A stretch of DNA of 64,000 nucleotides. It comes from Phytopseudomonas punonensis (GTDB lineage Bacteria > Pseudomonadota > Gammaproteobacteria > Pseudomonadales > Pseudomonadaceae). Both the position numbers and the translations under genes were made by a program. The stretch is from positions 1 through 64,000 of the forward strand of contig NZ_FRBQ01000002.1 of NCBI RefSeq assembly GCF_900142655.1, written 5' to 3'. Shown one piece after another: positions 57,638-64,000 of this stretch. Positions within the stretch are counted from its first letter, which is position 1, and the number at the start of each line of letters is the position of its first letter. Below the pieces are notes generated by a model. The model was given only the letters and a program-made list of their open reading frames with translations, was not told where the DNA came from and made no database searches.

Positions 57638-59746
57638 ATGATCACGACCCTCCATCACCGTGCGTGCCACCTGTGCGAAGCCATCTGTGGGCTGACCCTT
57701 GAAGTCGACCAGGCTGCCGATGGGCAGCCCCAGGTGCGCTCCATCAAGGGTGACCGTGATGATCCGTTTAGCCGTGGGCATATCTGCCCGAAGGCCGTCG
57801 CCCTGCAGGACATTCAGAACGACCCGGATCGCCTGCGCCAGCCCATGCGCCGTAACGGCGACAACTGGGAAGCTATCAGTTGGCAGGAAGCCCTCGAGTT
57901 CGCCGCCAGCCGCCTCGCCGCCGTGCAGGCCGCCCATGGGCAGAATGCGGTGGCGGTCTATCAGGGCAACCCCAGCGTCCACAACTATGGGCTGATGACC
58001 CACAGCAATTACTTTCTCGGCCTGCTCAAGACCCGCAACCGCTATTCCGCCACCTCGGTCGATCAGTTACCTCACCACCTCACATGCCACCTGATGTACG
58101 GCCACGGTTTTCTGATCCCGATCCCGGATATCGATCACACCGACTTCATGCTGATCCTCGGTGGTAACCCACTGGCGTCGAACGGCAGCCTGATGACCGT
58201 GCCGGACGTGGAAAAGCGCCTCAAGGCCATCCAGGCCCGCGGCGGCAAGCTGGTGGTGGTCGACCCGCGGTATACCGAAACTGCAGCCATCGCTGACCAG
58301 CACCTGTTCATTCGCCCCGGGCAGGATGCGGCATTGCTGCTGGGCATGCTCAACACCATATTCGAGGAGGGCCTGGGGCGCGGCAGCCATCTGCCTGTCG
58401 CCGGGCTGGACGAACTGCGCAATGCGGTTGCAGCGTTCAGCGCAGAGCGCATGGCCGCGCATTGCGGCATTGCGGCCGAGACGATCCGTCAATTGGCCCG
58501 CGACTTTGCCGCTGCCGAGCGTGCCGTCTGCTATGGCCGCATGGGTGTCTCGACTCAGGTATTCGGCACCCTGTGCCAATGGCTGGTGCAGGTGATCAAC
58601 CTGGTCACCGGCAATCTGGATCGAGAGGGCGGGGCGTTGTGCACCGAGCCCGCTGTGGACTTGGTCGGCGCCACTTCTGGCGGGCACTTCAACCGCTGGC
58701 AGAGCCGCGTATCCGGGTTGCCCGAATATGGCGGCGAGCTACCGGTCAGCGCCCTGGCCGAGGAAATGCTGACGGCGGGTGATGGCCAGGTACGTGCGCT
58801 GATTACCGTGGCAGGCAACCCGGTGCTGTCTACGCCCAATGGCCGTCAGCTGGAGCGTGGCCTCGAGGGGCTGGACTTCATGCTTAGCGTGGACTTGTAC
58901 ATCAACGAAACCACCCGCTATGCCGATCTGATCCTGCCGTCCACCGCGCCGTTGGAGCACGACCACTACGACACCACCTTCAACCTGTTCGCGGTGCGCA
59001 ATGTCACTCGCTTCAACGAAGCAGTGCTGCCCAAGCCCGAGGGCGCATTGGATGACTGGGAGATTTTCGTCGGCCTGGCGCAAGCCTTCGCCGCGCAGAC
59101 CGGCGCCACATTAAAACCGACGCAAGCGCCTGCACAAATGATCGACATGGGCTTGCGCATGGGGCCTTATGGCGACCGCTCGCCGCTCAAGTTGAGTTTG
59201 CAGACCCTGCAGGATCATCCGCACGGTCTGGATATCGGCCCGCTGAAGCCGAACCTGGCGGCGCGCCTGAGAACGGCCGATGGCCAGGTGCAGGCCGCGC
59301 CGCCATTGTTGCTTAACGATTTGCAGCGCTTCGCCGCACAGCCGGCATTGGTTGAAGGCCAGCTCCTGCTGATCGGCCGTCGCCATGTGCGCAGCAACAA
59401 TTCCTGGATGCACAACTATCACCGGCTGGTGAAGGGCAAGCCGCGCCATCAGCTGTTGATGAATCCACAAGATCTCGCCCAACGCGGGCTTCAGGACGGT
59501 CAGCGGGTCAGAGTGCGCTCGCGGGTTGGCATGCTGGAGGTGGAGGTGCTGGCGAGCGCCGAGATGATGCCTGGCGTCGTCAGCCTACCCCATGGTTGGG
59601 GGCACGGCCGCCCTGGTGTGCAGATGAGCATTGCCCAGGCGACACCCGGGGTGAGTGCCAATGACCTGACCGACGAACGTCTGCTCGACGGGCTGTCGGG
59701 CAACGCCGCGCTCAATGGCGTGCCGGTGGACGTGGTGGCGCCTTGA
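57638..59746 (+). CDS. Molybdopterin oxidoreductase with N-terminal [4Fe-4S] site (orphan)
   Basis: 702 aa. CHLCEAICGL plus GHICPKA provide a C-x2-C-x3-C-x27-type [4Fe-4S] site (about 9-50), followed by the molybdopterin guanine dinucleotide-binding body (FMLILGGNPLAS, VVVDPRYTETAAIAD, GRMGVSTQVFGT) and a C-terminal dinucleotide-binding beta-barrel (VRVRSRVGMLEVEV, MPGVVSLPHGWGHG). No signal peptide, so it is cytoplasmic. No electron-transfer subunit or chaperone gene is nearby. Formate dehydrogenase/nitrate reductase-like in family, but the substrate is unknown. Confidence 0.88.
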   Translation: MITTLHHRACHLCEAICGLTLEVDQAADGQPQVRSIKGDRDDPFSRGHICPKAVALQDIQNDPDRLRQPMRRNGDNWEAISWQEALEFAASRLAAVQAAHGQNAVAVYQGNPSVHNYGLMTHSNYFLGLLKTRNRYSATSVDQLPHHLTCHLMYGHGFLIPIPDIDHTDFMLILGGNPLASNGSLMTVPDVEKRLKAIQARGGKLVVVDPRYTETAAIADQHLFIRPGQDAALLLGMLNTIFEEGLGRGSHLPVAGLDELRNAVAAFSAERMAAHCGIAAETIRQLARDFAAAERAVCYGRMGVSTQVFGTLCQWLVQVINLVTGNLDREGGALCTEPAVDLVGATSGGHFNRWQSRVSGLPEYGGELPVSALAEEMLTAGDGQVRALITVAGNPVLSTPNGRQLERGLEGLDFMLSVDLYINETTRYADLILPSTAPLEHDHYDTTFNLFAVRNVTRFNEAVLPKPEGALDDWEIFVGLAQAFAAQTGATLKPTQAPAQMIDMGLRMGPYGDRSPLKLSLQTLQDHPHGLDIGPLKPNLAARLRTADGQVQAAPPLLLNDLQRFAAQPALVEGQLLLIGRRHVRSNNSWMHNYHRLVKGKPRHQLLMNPQDLAQRGLQDGQRVRVRSRVGMLEVEVLASAEMMPGVVSLPHGWGHGRPGVQMSIAQATPGVSANDLTDERLLDGLSGNAALNGVPVDVVAP

Positions 59747-59851
59747 ATCACGTGCAGCGCATCTGCATGACTGAGCATTGCGCTCGGCTTTTGGTTACAA
59801 TGCGCCACCGTATCGACCCACGAGTCGGATAGTCCAGTTCTGAGGTGCCTA

Positions 59852-60178
59852 ATGGATATCATCGAAACCATCAAAGAGCAGATCGCCAGCAACACCGTTC
59901 TGCTGTACATGAAAGGCTCGCCGAATGCGCCACAGTGCGGTTTTTCCGCACGTGCTACGCAGGCGCTGATGGGCTGCGGCGAGAAGTTCGCTTACGTCGA
60001 CATCCTGCAGAACCCGGAAATTCGCGCCAACCTGCCCAAGTACGCCAACTGGCCGACCTTCCCGCAATTGTGGGTAGCCGGTGAGCTGGTAGGCGGTAGC
60101 GACATCCTGCTGGAAATGTACGAAAAGGGTGAGTTGCAGACCCTGATCAAGGATGCCGTGCAGAAAGCCGACGCCTGA
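59852..60178 (+). CDS. grxD: Monothiol glutaredoxin Grx4
   Basis: 108 aa. The CGFS active site (29-32) follows LYMKGSPNAPQ, and NWPTFPQLWVAGELVGGSDIL binds glutathione. It carries a bridging [2Fe-2S] cluster and takes part in Fe-S trafficking and iron sensing. GAGG precedes the ATG; a TACAAT -10-like element lies about 60 bp upstream. Confidence 0.97.
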   Translation: MDIIETIKEQIASNTVLLYMKGSPNAPQCGFSARATQALMGCGEKFAYVDILQNPEIRANLPKYANWPTFPQLWVAGELVGGSDILLEMYEKGELQTLIKDAVQKADA

Positions 60179-60193
60179 TCGTCTGAAGACCCC

Positions 60194-60227
60194 GAATCCG
60201 CAGCCAGCGATGGCTGCGGATTTTTTT
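60194..60227 (+). terminator. Rho-independent terminator after grxD
   Basis: AATCCGCAGCCA-GCGA-TGGCTGCGGATT stem-loop followed by a T-run, 16 bp after the grxD stop. Confidence 0.93.
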
Positions 60228-60281
60228 CGCCTGCGAAAAAGAGTCGCTGGCCGTTGCTGCGGTTGTATGCAGGGTTTTCCT

Positions 60282-60344
60282 GGGTATCGCTTCGCTCAAC
60301 GCCAGGCTAAGGGAGGTAGCCCGTGGTTGAGCGAAGCTATACCC
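60282..60344. repeat. Intergenic inverted repeat, dispersed-type hairpin
   Basis: GGGTATCGCTTCGCTCAAC (60282-60300) pairs with GTTGAGCGAAGCTATACCC (60326-60344), an imperfect 19-bp stem with a 25-bp loop. The phrase GGGTATCGCTTCGCTC is one I recall as a frequently dispersed intergenic repeat in Pseudomonas and related genera. It sits between grxD and trmO. Confidence 0.65.
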
Positions 60345-60388
60345 GGGGAGGTCGTGCGGATATTCCAGGTTCGGAGAGGCTCGGTGAG

Positions 60389-61081
60389 CTACTCCGCCTG
60401 CACATCCAGTACGCGGATACAGCCTTCATGCGGATAGTGCCAGTGCACATCGACGTCCCATAAACGTACTCCATAGCGGCGTTCGGGCGTGGGCTGCTGA
60501 TAGGCCGGGCGCGGATCCTGGGCCAGGCATTGCTCGATCAGCTCGACCAGCGGCTCGTTCAGGCGCAAGCCGTGTTCGCGCGCCTGAGCCAGCGCGTTGT
60601 CTTGCCACTGCACCTCGATTCGCACGGGAGCGTCCGCAGCCATATGGTTGTGGGCGTCAGGCACGCAGTCGGCATAGGGCACGTAGGGTTTGACGTCGAG
60701 CACCGGCGTGCCGTCGAGCAGGTCGATGCCGGATAGCCACAGGCGATCCTTGTCGACTTTCTCCAGTTTCACCACCGATTGACCGATGCCGTTAGGCCGA
60801 TGAGTCGCCCGCGTGGCGAATACGCCAAGCGAGCGATTGCCACCCAAGCGTGGCGGGCGCACCTTGAGCCTGGGTTTGTCTTCCAGCGCTTGATGAAAGA
60901 GAAACAGCAGCCACACGTGGCTGACCTGCTCCAGGCCCTGCAGCGCATCGCCTCCATCGAATGGTGCGCACAGTTCGAGCACGCCCCGCGCCGCGGGTGC
61001 CAGTTGCGGCTGGCGCGGGATGGCGAACTTCTCCTTGAAGCAGGAGCGCACATAGCCAATGGGCGAAACCTGGTAGCTCAT
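60389..61081 (-). CDS. trmO: tRNA (N6-threonylcarbamoyladenosine-37) N6-methyltransferase TrmO
   Basis: 230 aa, TsaA/TrmO beta-barrel family. SPIGYVRSCFKEKFAIPRQP at the N-terminus, GVFATRATHRPNGIGQSVVKLEKV and LDGTPVLDVKPYVPYAD are diagnostic. It methylates t6A at position 37 of threonine tRNAs with SAM. It starts 6 bp after the YehS-like gene and is probably co-translated. Confidence 0.95.
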   Translation of the reverse strand: MSYQVSPIGYVRSCFKEKFAIPRQPQLAPAARGVLELCAPFDGGDALQGLEQVSHVWLLFLFHQALEDKPRLKVRPPRLGGNRSLGVFATRATHRPNGIGQSVVKLEKVDKDRLWLSGIDLLDGTPVLDVKPYVPYADCVPDAHNHMAADAPVRIEVQWQDNALAQAREHGLRLNEPLVELIEQCLAQDPRPAYQQPTPERRYGVRLWDVDVHWHYPHEGCIRVLDVQAE

Positions 61082-61087
61082 GGTGTA

Positions 61088-61549
61088 TCAGGCTCGCAGG
61101 CGCTGGGTCAGGCCCTTGAGGAAGTTGCGCAGGAACTGGTCGCCACAGGCGCGGTAGTTGCTGGTGCCGGCCTTGCGGAACAGTGCACTCATCTCTGGCT
61201 TCGACACTTCGAAATCGACGCTGCGCATGATGGTGTGGATGTCTTCTTCCTTCAGCTCGAAGGCTACGCGCAGCTTCTTCAGCACCTGATTGTTGGTGAC
61301 CGGCAGCTCCAGGGCCGGAGCCGGGCGGCTGTCGTCCTTGCCGCGCTTGAAGTACACCAGGCCGTCGAGCGCATGGGCCAGCAGATCGTCAGTGCAGTCT
61401 TGGTAACCAGGCTCGTCGTCCTTTTTCAGAACGGCGGTGATTTCTTCCTCGGTGACCGTCTTGCCACCCAGCTTAACGATCTCGACCATTTTTGCATCGC
61501 TGACATCGAGCATGTAACGAACGCTGCGCAGCACATCATTATTGAGCAT
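61088..61549 (-). CDS. DUF1456 (YehS-like) protein
   Basis: 153 aa from the ATG at 61549. Two repeated DUF1456 units begin LNNDVLRSVRYMLDVSDAKMVEIVKLGG and TNNQVLKKLRVAFELKEEDIHTIM. The frame is open upstream, but the repeated-unit start and ribosome-binding region fix this ATG. Function unknown; the YehS family is cytoplasmic. It precedes trmO. Confidence 0.9.
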   Translation of the reverse strand: MLNNDVLRSVRYMLDVSDAKMVEIVKLGGKTVTEEEITAVLKKDDEPGYQDCTDDLLAHALDGLVYFKRGKDDSRPAPALELPVTNNQVLKKLRVAFELKEEDIHTIMRSVDFEVSKPEMSALFRKAGTSNYRACGDQFLRNFLKGLTQRLRA

Positions 61550-61605
61550 GAATATTCCTGGTTGGAGAGGCCGCGCTGGTGGGCGCTGCCGAAAAAATGG
61601 GGGGA

Positions 61606-62316
61606 TTAGAAGCGCTCTTTGGCGCCTAGATAACGCCATTGTCCGGGTTGCACCTTGCCCATCGACACGGCGCCGACGCGGATACGCTTCATACCCAGTA
61701 CCTTGAGGCCAACGCTGTTGCACATGAAAACCAGCTGACCGGGCAGCGGGTTCTTCAGTGCGAAGCGCAAGCGGGTTTCGTTCTGCCAGCTGACCTTGCA
61801 GGGTGCCAACGGCGTACCGTTGAACACCAGACCATGGTTGAGGCGCTTGAGATCGCGCTCGGACAGCTCACCGCTGACCTCGACCACGTATTCCTGCTCC
61901 AACTTGCTCAGGTCGTCCTTGAGCTTGCGCTCGATGCGCCAGTCCTGCGTCAGCACGTGCAGGCCGTCGGCACCCGCTTGCAGAGGGATGCAAGGTGTCA
62001 AGTTGACGAAATGGCCCTTGAGCGTACGTTGTTCGGCACGGTCCTCAGGCCAGCGGCTATCCGGGCCGATTTCTTCGGCAGCGCGCTCCGGAAAGCGGCC
62101 GCTGGGAATGTGCAGCAACAGGGTGACCGGAACCAGGGGTTCGGCGACCGCGCCAGTCAGCAGGACGACGGTCTCGTCGGTGACCTTGCGCTGGGGCTCG
62201 TCAACCACTTCACCATTAACCGTGACCCAGCCGCCTTCAATGTACAGCTCGGCCTCGCGGCGTGAGCAGCCGGTCAGTTCGATCAGGCGTTTGGAGAGGC
62301 GTAAGGGTTCGGTCAT
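61606..62316 (-). CDS. RsuA/RluF-family pseudouridine-synthase-like protein, catalytic motif degenerate
   Basis: 236 aa. The N-terminal S4 RNA-binding domain (about 7-60) reads LSKRLIELTGCSRREAELYIEGGWVTVNG. The body follows the RsuA/RluB/RluF family, but the catalytic GRLD-x4-GL motif is replaced by LQAGADGL, so the catalytic Asp is not at its normal place. The usual NRQIRRM stretch is replaced by PGQLVFMC. The fold is probably kept for rRNA binding; activity is doubtful. An alternative is an unusual active subfamily with a shifted Asp. Confidence 0.8.
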   Translation of the reverse strand: MTEPLRLSKRLIELTGCSRREAELYIEGGWVTVNGEVVDEPQRKVTDETVVLLTGAVAEPLVPVTLLLHIPSGRFPERAAEEIGPDSRWPEDRAEQRTLKGHFVNLTPCIPLQAGADGLHVLTQDWRIERKLKDDLSKLEQEYVVEVSGELSERDLKRLNHGLVFNGTPLAPCKVSWQNETRLRFALKNPLPGQLVFMCNSVGLKVLGMKRIRVGAVSMGKVQPGQWRYLGAKERF

Positions 62317-62383
62317 GGCAGAAGCATCATCAGCAAAGTGATGCCCATTGTAACGCCGAGAGCGGAGTCATGCGCGGGGCATG

Positions 62384-62409
62384 AAGAAAGCCGGGCGGAC
62401 GCCCGGCTT
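62384..62409 (-). terminator. Rho-independent terminator after the 28-aa membrane protein gene
   Basis: AAGCCGGGC / GCCCGGCTT stem with a 4-nt loop, followed on the minus strand by TTCTTC. It lies 15-40 bp past the small gene's stop. Confidence 0.75.
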
Positions 62410-62423
62410 GCAGATGACAGTGA

Positions 62424-62510
62424 TCAGAAGATCAGCGAGAAAATACCAATCACGACCAGCAGGCCGATCAGGAAGATGATGCCGATGGTGCTGCCGAGAA
62501 ACTTCAGCAT
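62424..62510 (-). CDS. 28-aa hydrophobic membrane microprotein
   Basis: 28 codons starting at the ATG at 62510: MLKFLGSTIGIIFLIGLLV followed by eight mostly hydrophobic residues ending in Phe. Almost the entire protein is one membrane helix with a single N-terminal Lys. AGGAG stands 7 nt before the ATG and a terminator hairpin follows the stop, so it is a complete small transcription unit. No known function. It lies between the pseudouridine-synthase-like gene and livF. Confidence 0.72.
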   Translation of the reverse strand: MLKFLGSTIGIIFLIGLLVVIGIFSLIF

Positions 62511-62615
62511 GGTGCGACTCCTGTATTTGTCCGTTCAATATTGGGACTGGAGCGCGCCAGGCATCGTTCAGGGTAAATATCCCGGCGATCATAGGGCCGC
62601 CGGGATAAAAAGGTA

Positions 62616-63317
62616 TCAGCCGCCTAAATATGCATCGCGTACTTTCGGATCATTCAACAGATCGTGGCCGCTGCCCTGCATGACGATCCGGCCGTTCTCC
62701 AGTACGTAGCCGCGGTCTGCCAGCTTGAGCGCCTGGTTGGCGTTCTGCTCGACCAGGAACACGGTCACGCCGTCCTTGCGCAGCTGTTCGATGATGTCGA
62801 AGATCTGCTGGATGATGATCGGTGCCAGGCCCAGCGAGGGCTCGTCGAGCAGCAGCAGCTTGGGCTTGCTCATCAGCGCACGGCCGATGGCGAGCATCTG
62901 CTGTTCACCACCGGACATGGTTCCGGCGCGCTGCACCAGGCGTTCCTTCAGGCGCGGGAACAGGTGTAGCACCTTGTCCAATTGCTCCTGATTGTCCGTC
63001 TTGCTGCCGAAGAAGCCGCCCATGGCGAGGTTCTCCTCGACGGTCAGGCGGGCGAACACGCGGCGGCCTTCCGGCACCACGGCGATGCTCTTGCGCATGA
63101 TCAGCGGGGTTTCCATGCCGACCAGCTCTTCACCCTGATAACGGATGCTGCCGCTGGTAGCCTGCGGCGTGCCGCAGAGAGTCATCAGCAGGGTAGATTT
63201 GCCGGCGCCATTGGCCCCGATCAGAGTGACGATCTCACCCTGGCGCACTTCCACGCTGACGCCGTGCAGCGCCTGGATCTTGCCGTAGAAGGTGGAAACG
63301 TTGTCGAAATACAGCAT
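62616..63317 (-). CDS. livF: Branched-chain amino acid ABC transporter ATP-binding protein LivF/BraG
   Basis: 233 aa. Walker A GANGAGKST (34-42), signature MSGGEQQMLAIGRAL and Walker B LLLLDEPSLGLAP are present, with the LivF-specific MLYFDNVSTFYGKIQALHGVS start. It energises uptake of leucine, isoleucine and valine. The start overlaps the livG stop by one base (TAATG). Confidence 0.95.
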   Translation of the reverse strand: MLYFDNVSTFYGKIQALHGVSVEVRQGEIVTLIGANGAGKSTLLMTLCGTPQATSGSIRYQGEELVGMETPLIMRKSIAVVPEGRRVFARLTVEENLAMGGFFGSKTDNQEQLDKVLHLFPRLKERLVQRAGTMSGGEQQMLAIGRALMSKPKLLLLDEPSLGLAPIIIQQIFDIIEQLRKDGVTVFLVEQNANQALKLADRGYVLENGRIVMQGSGHDLLNDPKVRDAYLGG

Positions 63318-64000
63318 TACGCTTCCCCCAGGTAGGCTTTGATCACGTCCGGATTGTCGCGGATCTGCTCCGGCGTGCCGTCGGCCAGGGGCGTGCCCTG
63401 GTTGATCACGAAGATGTGGTCGGAAATGCTCATGACCAGCTTCATGTCATGTTCGATCAGCAGCACGGTCACGTTGTGCTCGTCACGCAGCACACCGATC
63501 AGCGCTTTCAGGTCGTCGGTTTCCCGTGGGTTGAGGCCGGCGGCCGGCTCGTCGAGCATGAGGATGCTCGGTCGGGTCATCATGCAGCGGGCGATCTCCA
63601 GGCGGCGCTGCTGGCCGTAAGCCAGAGTGCCGGCAGGGCGGTTGGCGAATTCGGTCAAGTTGACCTGCTCCAGCCAATGCGCCGCGTAATCCATGGCCTC
63701 GCGCTCACTGCGGCGAAACGCCGGGGTCTTGAACAGACCGGAGAGAAAGTTGGTGTTGATGTGGCGGTGCTGGGCGACCAGCAGGTTTTCCACCGCGGTC
63801 ATTTCCTTGAACAGGCGAACGTTCTGGAAGGTACGTACCACACCCTTGCGGGCGATCTTGTGGCCCGGCAGGCCTTCGATCTGTTCACCGTTGAGGCGGA
63901 TGCTGCCCGAGGTCGGTTTGTAGAAACCGGTCAGGCAGTTGAACACCGTGGTCTTGCCGGCGCCGTTCGGGCCGATCATCGACACAACCTGTTTTTCATT
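63317..64000 (-). CDS. livG: Branched-chain amino acid ABC transporter ATP-binding protein LivG/BraF (N-terminus outside window)
   Basis: The frame is open to the right window edge (NEKQVVSMIGPNGAGKTTVF), so only the first residues are missing. Walker A GPNGAGKTT, LAYGQQRRLEIARCM as the signature and ILMLDEPAAGLNP as Walker B identify the LivG class. The C-terminal EVIKAYLGEA-like end is typical. Permease and binding-protein genes are expected beyond the window. Confidence 0.95.
   Translation of the reverse strand, partial: NEKQVVSMIGPNGAGKTTVFNCLTGFYKPTSGSIRLNGEQIEGLPGHKIARKGVVRTFQNVRLFKEMTAVENLLVAQHRHINTNFLSGLFKTPAFRRSEREAMDYAAHWLEQVNLTEFANRPAGTLAYGQQRRLEIARCMMTRPSILMLDEPAAGLNPRETDDLKALIGVLRDEHNVTVLLIEHDMKLVMSISDHIFVINQGTPLADGTPEQIRDNPDVIKAYLGEA

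Overview
The window is a chromosomal segment of a Pseudomonas-type gammaproteobacterium. The algU-mucA-mucB-mucD cluster, the lepA-lepB-rnc-era-recO-pdxJ operon, the Lap adhesin system, the tctABC/tctDE citrate genes and the glpFKRD regulon are all read directly from the sequence, and the high GC content and codon use fit. An intergenic element with terminal inverted repeats near 50 kb and a dispersed-type hairpin near 60.3 kb remind me of the P. mendocina/oleovorans (Ectopseudomonas) lineage. That placement is an inference. No rRNA, tRNA, CRISPR array, prophage or transposase gene was seen.

Layout. 1-10.6 kb: biofilm attachment. The N-terminal 1,804 codons of a giant LapA-type adhesin (minus strand, running off the left edge) lie divergent from its type I exporter lapE-lapB-lapC. 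10.6-13.9 kb (minus): two crotonase-fold enzymes, one of them closely resembling DspI (synthesis of the dispersal signal cis-2-decenoate), plus an orphan branched-chain-amino-acid-type binding protein. 14.0-15.6 kb: ung and a DUF6279 lipoprotein. 15.7-22.9 kb: a frameshifted AbrB-family membrane protein, the tripartite tricarboxylate transporter tctA-tctB-tctC, a 216-aa secreted protein of unknown function where other pseudomonads carry the OpdH porin, and the divergent tctD-tctE two-component system. 22.9-27.1 kb: HDOD protein, ygfZ, sdhE-ygfX, nadB. 27.7-31.5 kb: envelope-stress/alginate control (algU-mucA-mucB-mucD, no mucC). 31.7-37.9 kb: lepA-lepB-DUF4845-rnc-era-recO-pdxJ. 37.9-46.1 kb: LysR/DUF1127-like pair, cmoB-cmoA, chagasin-like lipoprotein, then a cupin/LuxR/nitrilase/permease module and metR. 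46.3-53.5 kb: alpha/beta hydrolase, glycerol genes glpD, glpR, glpK, glpF, a MITE-like element, and ybaK. 53.6-60.2 kb: periplasmic binding protein, phzF-like gene, ABC ATPase, argF, an orphan molybdopterin oxidoreductase, grxD. 60.3-64 kb: trmO, a YehS-like gene, a pseudouridine-synthase-like protein lacking its catalytic motif, a 28-aa membrane microprotein, livF and a partial livG.

How the genes work together. Most of the window is core metabolism and translation. The accessory biology concerns surface attachment versus release (LapA and exporter beside a DspI-like enzyme) and uptake of non-preferred carbon sources. Candidate Crc/Hfq (CA-motif) sites sit in front of the orphan binding protein, tctC, the 216-aa secreted protein and glpF. 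Candidate GlpR operators sit in front of glpD and glpF. No clearly new multi-gene system was found. The best leads are the adhesin/DspI juxtaposition, the 216-aa secreted protein in the opdH position, the catalytically degenerate RsuA-family protein, the 28-aa membrane protein and the MITE-like element.
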